Below, piece by piece: positions 55,942 to 63,851 of a DNA stretch of 64,000 bases. Position numbers and translations under genes: made by a program. The first letter of the stretch is position 1, and each line of letters opens with the position of its first letter. The stretch comes from Streptomyces sp. NBC_00878 (lineage in GTDB: Bacteria; Actinomycetota; Actinomycetes; Streptomycetales; Streptomycetaceae): NCBI RefSeq assembly GCF_026341515.1, contig NZ_JAPEOK010000001.1, positions 3,162,001 to 3,226,000 on the forward strand. Reading direction: 5' to 3'. The notes below the pieces were generated by a model, which had not been told where the DNA came from, did no database searches, and worked only from the letters and a program-made list of their open reading frames with translations.

Positions 55942-57591
55942 GTGACCCCCCTCTACGCGCGTCGCCGCCGCACCACTCTGGCCATCGCCACCGCTGTCGC
56001 GGCCGGAGCCCTCCTCACCACCGGTCTGACCACCGGTGCCTCCGCCCAGTCCCCGGCCGAGACGTCCGGCGGGACCACCCTCGCCGCGTCGCCGGTCCAG
56101 CTGACCGCGGCAGCCCGTACGAGCCTGATCCAGAAGGCCGACGCCGCCACGGCGGAGACGGCCGACGAGTTGGGCCTCGGCGCCAAGGAGAAGCTGGTCG
56201 TCAGAGACGTCGTCAAGGACGCGGACGGCACGACGCACACCCGCTACGAGCGCACGTACGCCGGACTCCCGGTCCTCGGCGGCGACTTGGTCATCCACGA
56301 GACCAAGGCCGGCAAGACCCAGGGCGTCACCAAGGCGACGAAGGCCACCATCGCGGTCTCCGACGTCACCCCGGCCATCGCCAAGTCCGCCGCCGAGAAG
56401 CAGGCGTTGAATGCGGCGAAGGCGGAGGGCAGCACCAAGTCGGCGGCCGACAAGGCCCCCCGCAAGGTCGTCTGGGCGGCCGACGGCACGCCGGTCCTGG
56501 CCTACGAGACGGTCGTCGGCGGCTTCCAGCACGACGGCACCCCGCAGGAGCTGCACGTCATCACCAACGCGGAGACGGGCAAGCAGCTGTACGAGTGGGA
56601 GGCGATCCAGACCGGCATCGGCAACAGCCAGTACTCCGGCAAGGTCACCATCGGCACCTCGCTCTCGGGCTCGACGTACCAGCTGAACGACACCGGCCGC
56701 GGCGCCCACAAGACGTACAACCTCAACCGGGGTACGTCCGGCACCGGCACGCTCTTCACCGACGCGGACGACACCTGGGGCACGGGCGCGGCGTCGGACA
56801 CCCAGACCGCCGGGGTGGACGCGCACTTCGGCGCTCAGGCCACCTGGGACTTCTACAAGAACGTCCTCGGCCGCAACGGCATCAAGAACAACGGCGTCGC
56901 CGCCTACTCCCGCGTCCACTACGGGAACGCGTACGTCAACGCCTTCTGGAGCGACAGCTGCTTCTGCATGACGTACGGCGACGGCTCGGGCAACGCCAAG
57001 CCGCTGACCTCGATCGACGTGGCGGGCCACGAGATGACGCACGGCGTCACCGCCAACACGGCGGGCCTGGTCTACAGCGGTGAGTCGGGTGGCCTGAACG
57101 AGGCGACCTCCGACATCCTCGGCACGGCGGTGGAGTTCTACGCGGCCAACGCCTCCGACGTCGGCGACTACCTCATCGGCGAGAAGATCGACATCAGGGG
57201 CAACGGCACCCCGCTGCGCTACATGGACAAGCCGAGCAAGGACGGCGCGTCCAGGGACAGCTGGTCGTCCACCCTGGGGAGCATCGACGTCCACTACTCC
57301 TCGGGCCCGGCGAACCACTTCTTCTACCTTCTCTCGGAGGGCAGCGGCACCAAGACGATCAACGGGGTCACCTACACCTCGACCACGTCGAACGGCTCGA
57401 CGGTCACCGGCATCGGCCGCGACAAGGCCACCAAGATCTGGTACAAGGCGCTCACCGAGTACATGACGTCCACGACGAAGTACGCGGCCGCCCGCACGGC
57501 CACGCTGAGCGCGGCGTCGGCGCTGTACGGCGCGACGAGCACGGAGTACCAGGCGGTCCAGGCGGCCTGGGCCGGCATCAACGTCAACTGA
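55942..57591 (+). CDS. M4-family metalloprotease without P domain
   Basis: 549 aa; GTG 55942 behind AAGGAG. Signal peptide (RRRRTTLAIATAVAAGALLT, cut near ASA), FTP/PepSY propeptide, M4 domain with VAGHEMTHGVT (His363, Glu364, His367) and GGLNEATSD (Glu387), then the M4 C-terminal domain ending AWAGINVN. Close paralogue of the preceding protease: much of the catalytic domain is identical (for example DSCFCMTYGDGSGNAKPLTS), but it lacks the C-terminal P domain. Tandem duplication with domain loss or gain. Followed by a strong terminator. Confidence 0.95.
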   Translation: MTPLYARRRRTTLAIATAVAAGALLTTGLTTGASAQSPAETSGGTTLAASPVQLTAAARTSLIQKADAATAETADELGLGAKEKLVVRDVVKDADGTTHTRYERTYAGLPVLGGDLVIHETKAGKTQGVTKATKATIAVSDVTPAIAKSAAEKQALNAAKAEGSTKSAADKAPRKVVWAADGTPVLAYETVVGGFQHDGTPQELHVITNAETGKQLYEWEAIQTGIGNSQYSGKVTIGTSLSGSTYQLNDTGRGAHKTYNLNRGTSGTGTLFTDADDTWGTGAASDTQTAGVDAHFGAQATWDFYKNVLGRNGIKNNGVAAYSRVHYGNAYVNAFWSDSCFCMTYGDGSGNAKPLTSIDVAGHEMTHGVTANTAGLVYSGESGGLNEATSDILGTAVEFYAANASDVGDYLIGEKIDIRGNGTPLRYMDKPSKDGASRDSWSSTLGSIDVHYSSGPANHFFYLLSEGSGTKTINGVTYTSTTSNGSTVTGIGRDKATKIWYKALTEYMTSTTKYAAARTATLSAASALYGATSTEYQAVQAAWAGINVN

Positions 57592-57636
57592 CCTCGCGCT
57601 AGGCGCTGGTTGACGGTAGTCGACTGCAGTGGGCTG

Positions 57637-57675
57637 GGGCGGTACCCGGAACGAAGGTGGTTCCGGGTACCGCCC
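57637..57675 (+). terminator. terminator after M4 protease 2
   Basis: A 16-bp perfect stem (GGGCGGTACCCGGAAC / GTTCCGGGTACCGCCC) with a 7-base loop, 45 bases after the stop. It ends 14 bases before the next ATG, so it may also limit expression of the DUF1990 gene. Confidence 0.85.
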
Positions 57676-57689
57676 TACTCTTGGTTCCC

Positions 57690-58190
57690 ATGCCCTACAC
57701 GTATGAGGACGTGGGCGCGACCCGCGACGGCCGGTGCCCACCCGGCTTCCACCCCCTGCACGTCCGCACCCGCATCGGCGAGGGCCAAGAGGTCTTCAAG
57801 TCCGCCTCCCAGGCGGTCCTGACCTGGGAACTCCACAGAGCGGTGGGCGTCAGGATCACCACGGACGCACCCCAGGCGGCCCCCGGCGTAGACGTAACAG
57901 TCAGCCTGGGCCTGCTGCAGGCCCCCTGCCGCATCGTCTGGACGGTGGACGAACCCCGCCGAGCCGGCTGGGCCTACGGCACCCTCCCCGGCCACCCGGA
58001 GTCCGGCGAGGAGGCCTTCGTGGTCGACCGCACGGGCGACGGCACGGTCTGGCTCACGATCACGGCCTTCAGCCGCCCGGCAAAGTGGTACGCCAAGGCG
58101 GGCGGGGCGGCGACCCGGGGGTTGCAGCATGCGTATGCGCGGAGGTGCGGGGTGGTGTTGCGGAGGATGTGCGCAGGGGAGGACGACTGA
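57690..58190 (+). CDS. DUF1990 family protein
   Basis: 166 aa from ATG 57690. Begins YTYEDVGATRDGRCPPGFHP, LHVRTRIGEGQEVFKSASQA, the typical DUF1990 start, and includes RIVWTVDEPRRAGWAYGTLP, GHPESGEEAFVVDRTGDGTV and WLTITAFSRPAKWYAKAGG, all conserved in this family. Members are small cytoplasmic proteins of unknown function, often found alone. No strong ribosome site. A perfect hairpin ends just ahead of the gene, so it may have its own promoter inside that gap or be poorly translated from read-through. Confidence 0.85.
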   Translation: MPYTYEDVGATRDGRCPPGFHPLHVRTRIGEGQEVFKSASQAVLTWELHRAVGVRITTDAPQAAPGVDVTVSLGLLQAPCRIVWTVDEPRRAGWAYGTLPGHPESGEEAFVVDRTGDGTVWLTITAFSRPAKWYAKAGGAATRGLQHAYARRCGVVLRRMCAGEDD

Positions 58191-58278
58191 GCTCGGGGTA
58201 GGACGGCTGAGCGGGGGAGGTCGATTGAGCGCGTCGCGGTCTTGGTCCAGCACGACGAAACCTGTCGAAGTAGACTTA

Positions 58279-58291
58279 GACGAAATTCGTC
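58279..58291. promoter_or_regulatory. palindrome ahead of AAA ATPase gene
   Basis: GACGAAATTCGTC is a perfect dyad around a central A, 25 bases before the ATPase start, inside a larger region bounded by GTCGA (58264) and TCGAC (58296). A TAGACT just upstream could be a -10. Possible operator. Confidence 0.4.
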
Positions 58292-58315
58292 GCAGTCGAC
58301 TCGCGGGAGATGCCA

Positions 58316-59830
58316 GTGGAGCAGCGGAAGAGTCGGCATCAGCCGGAGCCGACCAAGCCCGACAAGATCGTCGACCGCACTCGCGAATGGGCTCTGCTGA
58401 CCGATTTCCTCAGCGACCCGGACCCCGCCATGCGGCTTGGCATCGTGTCGGGACGGAGACGTCATGGGAAGTCCTACCTGCTGCGTGCGCTGTCCGAGGC
58501 GGTCGGCGGTCTGTACATCACCGCTGTCCGCGCGGAGGGCCGCCTCCCCGCTCTACAACGCTTCAGCGAGGCAATCGCCACGCACGCGGGCCTGCGCCCC
58601 GGCACCCTGAACCTTCCGGACTGGCGTGCGGTACTCACCAACTCTCTCGACGTCATGGCCCGCCGCTCCGAGACTCCACTCCTGATCATCGACGAGCTGC
58701 CCTATCTCCTCCAGCACAGCCCCGAACTCCCGGGCCTGATCCAGCAGTTGTACGACGAGCACCAGTGGAGCGAGGGCATCGGCGCCCGCGTCATCCTGTG
58801 CGGCTCGGCGATGAGCGTCATGCACGAACTGCTCTCCGGTACGAACCCGCTGCGCGGGCGCGCCGTCATCGACCTCCGCCTCGGTGCGTTCGACTACCGC
58901 GCCAGCCGCGATTTCTGGCAGATCGAAGATCCGCTCACCGCGCTCCACGTCCACGCGGTCCTCGGCGGCGCCCCGGGCTACCGGCCCATCGCCGGCCGCC
59001 CGAGCCCGAACGACGGCTTCGACGAATGGCTCACGCACACGCTCCTCGACCCGGGCCGGGCGGTCTACTCACCCACGGAGACCGAATACCTGCTCCGCGA
59101 GGACCCCCGCATCACGCAACACACGCTCTACTACGACATCCTCACGGCCATCGCGAACGGCGCCGGAACACCCACCAAGATCGGCTCCGCCCTGGGCCGC
59201 CAACGCAACGCGGTCACCCACCCCCTGGACGTCCTGGAATCCACGGGTTACATCCACCGCGAACAGGACATTCTCCGCCCTCGCCACCCGGTGATCACCC
59301 TCGCGGACCCGGTCATCCGTTTCAACCAACTCATCACGCTCCCCCAGGAGACCTCCGTCGAGCAAGGCTTCGCCGAAGAGACCTGGAAGTCCTCCACCCC
59401 CACCTTCAACTCCAAAATCCTCGGCCCTCATTTCGAGGACCTGGCCCGCACCTGGACCCGCCGACACGCACACACCGTCCTCCCCAACGGCCTCCCCGGC
59501 CCGGTCGGCACTACGGAGGTGGCGGACCCGGCGGCCCGCACAAAACACGAGGTCGACGTCATCGCCCTGGCCCTGGGCGAGCGCCCGCACTCCCCCCGCG
59601 CCCGCATCGCCCTGCTGGGCGAGGCCAAGGCAACGGCGGCTCGCCGCGGAACCGGCGACCTCCAACGCCTTGAGCGCATCCGCGACTTGCTGACCGAGCA
59701 GGGGTACGACACAAGCGGGGTGACGCTCGCACTGTTCTCACTGCACGGGTTCCACGCGGATGTGGTGGAACTGGCGCGGGGGCGGGGGGATTTGCTGCTG
59801 GTGGACCTGGAGACGCTGTATGGGGTGTGA
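58316..59830 (+). CDS. archaeal-type AAA ATPase with C-terminal DUF234 domain
   Basis: 504 aa if it starts at GTG 58316 (GGGAG at 7-base spacing); ATG 58310 lies too close to that site. N-terminal archaeal-ATPase type NTPase: RTREWALLTDFL, P-loop GIVSGRRRHGKSYLLRALSE, Walker B TPLLIIDELPYLL, sensor RVILCGSAMSVMHELL, then a winged-helix segment (TPTKIGSALGRQRNAVTHPL, DVLESTGYIHRE) and a C-terminal restriction-nuclease-like DUF234 region with HEVDVIALA and LLGEAKATAARRG. The E-V-D..G-E-A-K pattern resembles a PD-(D/E)xK nuclease core, so DNA cleavage is possible. Function unknown; such ATPases are often mobile and sometimes defence-linked. Confidence 0.8.
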   Translation: MEQRKSRHQPEPTKPDKIVDRTREWALLTDFLSDPDPAMRLGIVSGRRRHGKSYLLRALSEAVGGLYITAVRAEGRLPALQRFSEAIATHAGLRPGTLNLPDWRAVLTNSLDVMARRSETPLLIIDELPYLLQHSPELPGLIQQLYDEHQWSEGIGARVILCGSAMSVMHELLSGTNPLRGRAVIDLRLGAFDYRASRDFWQIEDPLTALHVHAVLGGAPGYRPIAGRPSPNDGFDEWLTHTLLDPGRAVYSPTETEYLLREDPRITQHTLYYDILTAIANGAGTPTKIGSALGRQRNAVTHPLDVLESTGYIHREQDILRPRHPVITLADPVIRFNQLITLPQETSVEQGFAEETWKSSTPTFNSKILGPHFEDLARTWTRRHAHTVLPNGLPGPVGTTEVADPAARTKHEVDVIALALGERPHSPRARIALLGEAKATAARRGTGDLQRLERIRDLLTEQGYDTSGVTLALFSLHGFHADVVELARGRGDLLLVDLETLYGV

Positions 59831-59962
59831 CTCACCCCGCCCAACACAGTTCGAGGGTGAACGATCGCCCGACCTGGTGCAACAAGCCTGCCGATGGACC
59901 CCACGCATGCCTGCGGGACCGGGACAAGCGGCCCAGGATCCCCGGGTAACCCGGATCAACTC

Positions 59963-60691
59963 TCAGGCCGACACGTACGGTCCCTCGGCCGCCTTCACCC
60001 GCTGTATGGCCGTCAGCCGGACAGCGAAGCACACCGCGGCTGCCGCTGCGGCGACTTCCAGAATGTCGGCGACCATCACCTGAAGCACGGCGTCCTGGAT
60101 CTCCGCGATGTCTTCGGCATTCCGGTAGCGCAGCCCGGCGTACCACTGGAACAAGGTCGCCGTGACGAACAGACCCCACCACAAGTTCACCGGCCAGAAG
60201 GCGACCTTGTGCGGCTCGCCGTCGGCCGGCAGCCGCGTACTGGCTCCCCACATGTCCACCGCGATCCGATAGGGCATCCAAAAATTGATCAGCGGAATGA
60301 ACCAGGATCCGATCGCCCAGCTGGGGCCGCTACGGAACCGGTCCGGCCCGAGCACCCCGGCATAACGGCGCATCCCGTAGAACCAGACGATGAAGGCGAT
60401 CCCGGAGGCAAGGTACGTGTACCCCTGGAGTTGCCCTGCGGTCCCGTAGAGCGAGTACGCCTCGTCCACCTCCTGCTGCCAGGCAAGGACGGAGCCCTCC
60501 TCAGCGTCGAGCAGGGTGTGCAGCCGGACGCCGACGTAGACAGCGAACAGATCGCTGAGAGCGACGACCACGAGCAGCGCCGACACCCCGACCAGGAGGA
60601 AGCGCGGCGGTCGTGACTCCCGGCCGGGCAGCCCGGGACGCAGATGGAGATCGTTCGATGCGGAAAAGATGATGGCCCCCCACGGACACAT
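59963..60691 (-). CDS. DUF4328 membrane protein
   Basis: 242 aa. Four to five transmembrane helices; the DUF4328 core is seen as WFYGMRRYAGVLGPDRFRSG, SWAIGSWFIPLINFWMPYRI and AVDMWGAS, followed by VNLWWGLFVTATLFQW and a final helix (MVADILEVAAAAAAVCFAVR). The N-terminal tail is Pro/Arg-rich and cytoplasmic. Family function unknown; very common in Streptomyces, usually alone. ATG 60691. Confidence 0.85.
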   Translation of the reverse strand: MCPWGAIIFSASNDLHLRPGLPGRESRPPRFLLVGVSALLVVVALSDLFAVYVGVRLHTLLDAEEGSVLAWQQEVDEAYSLYGTAGQLQGYTYLASGIAFIVWFYGMRRYAGVLGPDRFRSGPSWAIGSWFIPLINFWMPYRIAVDMWGASTRLPADGEPHKVAFWPVNLWWGLFVTATLFQWYAGLRYRNAEDIAEIQDAVLQVMVADILEVAAAAAAVCFAVRLTAIQRVKAAEGPYVSA

Positions 60692-61109
60692 ATTCAGAAT
60701 CGCCTGCGGAAAAGCGCGCCGAAGAAAGATACCCCTACCGCAGGCGGCCCGTTGGCACGAGGAGCACCAGGAAAAGGAGCGCGGGACGCCAGGTCCGGGC
60801 TGGAGGGACAGCGGCCTCGTTTCTCACCACTGCAAGTGGCCCTCAGCGCCTCCAACCTGACTTCCGCAGCTTCCTCGACTGGGCCGGACTCCGCCACATC
60901 GGCTTTCCCTACCTCCCCACTCGACCGTCCTCCAATGGCAGCTCCACGGGCGGCCAACTTGCCGAACGCGCGCGGACTGAGCCCGGTGAACGGAGCCATC
61001 CAGGATGACTCCGACGCTGTGATCACACCAGCCATGCGGCAGATCATTTCAGTTGCCGACACTCCTTCCCACGACTCATCCTGGGCACTGGGCAAGCAAG
61101 GAGGACAAG
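60692..61109. other. gap with IS-transposase remnant
   Basis: 418 bases. A 9-bp inverted repeat CGCCTGCGG (60701-60709) / CCGCAGGCG (60738-60746) precedes mixed sequence. The minus-strand transposase fragment at 60945-61035 is listed separately. No intact gene. Confidence 0.45.
60945..61035 (-). pseudogene. N-terminal fragment of IS5-type transposase
   Basis: The minus-strand frame reads MAGVITASESSWMAPFTGLS then PRAFGKLAA. This matches the N-terminus of IS5-family transposases common in Streptomyces (VITASEPSWIxPFTGLSPRxFGKLV). Homology ends after about 30 codons, so only a scar of the element remains. Confidence 0.55.
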
Positions 61110-61493
61110 ATGGGGCTTGTGCTCTTCCCCGGAGATGGCGACGTGACCAGCCCGGACATCTCCTGGTCCTACTGCAGCTTCAGCATGTTCAGGGAGTGCC
61201 TGGCCAAGGCCGAGGGATTCACCCTCGCCGAGATGGAGGGCTTCGGTGGAGACCGTCCCTGGAGCAGCGTCTCCACCACGCTGGCACCGCTACTCGACCA
61301 TCCAGACGACAACGGCCCCGACCTCACGCCCGCTCAATGCGCGGCTATGCTGCCCCGACTGGAAGCATTCATCGACCAGCGGCAACACGATGGCAGCGAT
61401 CCCGTTCTTCAACGGCGCAACGCTGACGCCCTCCAACTGGTTGCCGTCATAAGGCTCTGCCTGGACAAGGACGTCGAGCTCATCTTCGGCTGA
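61110..61493 (+). CDS. small hypothetical protein (Streptomyces-specific)
   Basis: 127 aa from ATG 61110 behind AAGGAGGAC. Composition is protein-like: MGLVLFPGDGDVTSPDISWS, FSMFRECLAKAEGFTLAEME, GFGGDRPWSSVSTTLAPLLD, LTPAQCAAMLPRLEAFIDQ, ADALQLVAVIRLCLDKDVEL. Acidic, soluble, mostly helical, with no signal peptide. I recall similar proteins of this length in Streptomyces without assigned function. The acidic small-protein character would fit an immunity protein, but no toxin lies beside it. Confidence 0.65.
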   Translation: MGLVLFPGDGDVTSPDISWSYCSFSMFRECLAKAEGFTLAEMEGFGGDRPWSSVSTTLAPLLDHPDDNGPDLTPAQCAAMLPRLEAFIDQRQHDGSDPVLQRRNADALQLVAVIRLCLDKDVELIFG

Positions 61494-61852
61494 CCGGAAT
61501 CGGAGTGGGTCTCGAGCATGGCATCGTGTGCTCGTGCACTCGACGGAAGATCAGCCAAGGCCCTGGCGACGTGCTGGCTCCACTTGAAGTTCCCCATTGA
61601 TCTGGACACCTTCTACAAGGCCAGGGCCTCGCCGCCGAGGTCCTTGGCGCGGCCCGGCCACCGCGCCTCGTCCTTGGTCGGCTTCTGAGCACACGACCAC
61701 GTGGTCGTGTCGTAGGCGATGACTGTGTCGGAGATGGGAGCAACGGCCCGGCAGGGCTGGTGCTCTGGGACACCTCGGCGACCACCGTTCGTCTGATCCG
61801 GGGCTGCCGATCGGGGGTACCGTCGGATTGTTGCCGCAGAACGGAGTTCATC
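61494..61852. promoter_or_regulatory. upstream region of XRE regulator with 20-bp palindrome
   Basis: 359 bases without a gene. ACACGACCACGTGGTCGTGT (61691-61710) is a perfect 20-bp palindrome, 142 bases before the regulator start. A minus-strand frame ending at 61613 (SDTVIAYDTTTWSCAQKPTK) looks partly protein-like but matches nothing I know. TTGTTGCC near 61829 may be part of the promoter. Confidence 0.45.
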
Positions 61853-63049
61853 GTGCCGCAGAGCACTGAGGAGCACACCGGCGCTCGGATCGCCCGTATC
61901 CGTAAGCAGCGTGGCCTGACGCAGCAGGGGCTGGCGATGCGCGCCAATGTCTCCAAGTCGTTGCTGTCGAAGGCTGAGTGCGGACAGAAGCCTGCTTCCC
62001 CGGCTCTCGTCGCTGCCTGCGCCCGCGCGCTGGGTGTCTCCACCTCCGATCTGCTGGGGCAGCCGTACGCGGAAGAGCTACGCCGCGACCGCATGGACGC
62101 GTTGATCCAGCCGATCCGTGAGGGTTTGGAGAACTGGGATGTCGCCCTGGACTGGGAGACGGCGCCTCGTCCGGTTGCGCTCATCCGCGCCAACGTCCAA
62201 CAGGCCCTCGTGCAGCGCCGCCAGGCCCAGTACACCGACATGGTGCGCGACCTTCCCGCCTTGATCGACGAGTCGGTGCAGGCCGTTCACACCACCACCG
62301 GGGAGGAACAGCGGCAGGCATATGAGTGCCTGGCAGGAGCCTTCCGGTGCGTGTTCACCGTGGCGTGGAACTTCGGCTACATGGACCTGGCCACCGTCGC
62401 ACTGGACCGGTTGGCCTGGACGGCACCGCGTGCCGATGAGCCGGGCCTGGCTGCCATGCATGCCTACCTCCGCGCACAAACGACTATGTCGTCCGGCCGG
62501 TACGACATCGGTGTACGGGTGATCGACCGGGCACTGCGGGATCTCGACGACCAGGACGCGCGCCGTCCGGCGGGCATCGAGGCCATGCGCGGTGTGATGC
62601 ATCTGCGGGTTGCGGTGATCGCGGGGCGGATGAAGGACCGGGAGCATGCGGACGCCCGGCTGGCCGAGGCTCGCACAATCGCCCGCAGGACTGGTGAGCT
62701 GCCCGACTTCGGGGTGACCTGGGGGCCGGTGAACGTCGGGGTCCATGCGGTGGCCATCGCCTCGGAGATGGACGAGTTCGGCCTTGCCGTCGAACTCGCC
62801 GAGGATGTACGGATCCCGCGCGGCTGGACCCGTTCGAGGGCTGGACACCACTGGATGGACCTCGGCCGCGCCCACGCCTGGACAGGCCACCCGGAGCAGG
62901 CCCTGGACTGCCTGCAACGGGCCCGGCGGACAGCACCCCAGCAGACCCGGTACCACCCGACTGTCCGGGAAACGGTGCTGGCCCTCAGGCGGCGCGAACG
63001 GGCCCGGAACAGTTCGCTGGCGCAGTACGCGGAGTGGGTCGGGATCTAA
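61853..63049 (+). CDS. XRE-family regulator with TPR-like C-terminal domain
   Basis: 398 aa from GTG 61853 (VPQSTEEHTGARIARIRKQR) with GGAG upstream. N-terminal XRE helix-turn-helix: LTQQGLAMRANVSKSLLSKA, ECGQKPASPALVAACARALG (residues about 10-65). The remaining 330 residues are helical with TPR-like pairs (AYECLAGAFRCVFTVAWNFG, LATVALDRLAWTAPRADEPG, DRALRDLDDQDARRPAGIEA, HAWTGHPEQALDCLQRARR), the common XRE-TPR layout in Streptomyces. Such proteins may read a peptide or small-molecule signal. The next gene (63306) is typical of pairs in which an XRE regulator precedes a small helical protein. Confidence 0.8.
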   Translation: MPQSTEEHTGARIARIRKQRGLTQQGLAMRANVSKSLLSKAECGQKPASPALVAACARALGVSTSDLLGQPYAEELRRDRMDALIQPIREGLENWDVALDWETAPRPVALIRANVQQALVQRRQAQYTDMVRDLPALIDESVQAVHTTTGEEQRQAYECLAGAFRCVFTVAWNFGYMDLATVALDRLAWTAPRADEPGLAAMHAYLRAQTTMSSGRYDIGVRVIDRALRDLDDQDARRPAGIEAMRGVMHLRVAVIAGRMKDREHADARLAEARTIARRTGELPDFGVTWGPVNVGVHAVAIASEMDEFGLAVELAEDVRIPRGWTRSRAGHHWMDLGRAHAWTGHPEQALDCLQRARRTAPQQTRYHPTVRETVLALRRRERARNSSLAQYAEWVGI

Positions 63050-63305
63050 CACATCGCGAGGCTGTGGAGTTGCACTGTCCGGTGCAACTGCCTTGTGTTG
63101 CCGGTCGGCAGGCTGACGTTCTGTCAGTACCCCCGCGACCGGGCGAACGGTCCGGGGGCGTGGCCAACGCCGATTGGAGCGTCAACATGCCGCACTGTAT
63201 CGCCCACATCTTCGAGCCGCCGTTGCGGATTCCCAGGCCCGGTCCGGGGAGCCGCCGGAGCGTCGGCCACTCGTCCTCCGCCACAGACAGGGCAGGGGTG
63301 ACGGC
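63050..63305. other. gap between XRE gene and small gene
   Basis: 256 bases, no gene recognised. TGGAGTTGCACTGTCCGGTG, CAACTG and CTGTCAGTACC motifs are present but no strong hairpin. Confidence 0.3.
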
Positions 63306-63851
63306 GTGAGCCTGACGGATGCGGTGCGCCTGTTGCCCTGGGCGGGACCAGAGGGAAAGCCGTGCTACCTCGCAGGAGACGGGGCCGGATTCCTGTCACG
63401 CCTTGCCGACAACATGGAGGCTGCTCAGCTCGGTTTGGCCGGTGAACTCGTCGAGGAAGCGCATCAGATCCTCGACGGACGCGCCTGGACGCCAGGAGAA
63501 CTCCACCTGTTGGCAGTCCAGTTGACCGATGCGCTCGGTAACGTGCACCGGATCGCGGTGAGCCGAGGCGCGCGGCTGCCCGCACCGGTCTACAACGACC
63601 CCGATGGCATCGACGAAGGGGACGACGAGCGCTGTAGACGAGGCAGTACAGGGATCCCCGGAGGCCACGGCCTCCGGGGATCCCTTGTGTACTGCGGCTT
63701 CTTCAGCCGCAGTCTCCAGACCGCGGAGTCCCTGGGCAACCTCATTGATGATTCGCTCCGACGCTTTCATGTGATCACCGACTCCGGGGCTCGAATGCCA
63801 GAAATCTCGACCGCACCTACTCCCCTCACCGTCCCCCGTTCCTCTCTATAG
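63306..63851 (+). CDS. hypothetical helical protein, C-terminus probably rearranged
   Basis: 181 aa as read, GTG 63306 with GGGGTGA upstream. The first 115 residues look real: SLTDAVRLLPWAGPEGKPCY, LAGDGAGFLSRLADNMEAAQ, LGLAGELVEEAHQILDGRAW, TPGELHLLAVQLTDALGNVH, RIAVSRGARLPAPVYNDPDG. From about codon 112 the frame runs through a terminator hairpin (63651-63684) and then antisense to other sequence. A +1 frame would give SAVDEAVQGSPEATASGDPL, a more natural tail, so a small frameshift or junction near 63635 is likely. Confidence 0.55.
   Translation: MSLTDAVRLLPWAGPEGKPCYLAGDGAGFLSRLADNMEAAQLGLAGELVEEAHQILDGRAWTPGELHLLAVQLTDALGNVHRIAVSRGARLPAPVYNDPDGIDEGDDERCRRGSTGIPGGHGLRGSLVYCGFFSRSLQTAESLGNLIDDSLRRFHVITDSGARMPEISTAPTPLTVPRSSL
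63651..63684. terminator. strong hairpin inside/after the 63306 gene
   Basis: GGGATCCCCGGAGGCC (63651-63666) and GGCCTCCGGGGATCCC (63669-63684) are perfect complements; about 14 bp form with a 6-base loop. A second hairpin, CTGCGGCT/AGCCGCAG, follows at about 63692-63712. Confidence 0.75.
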
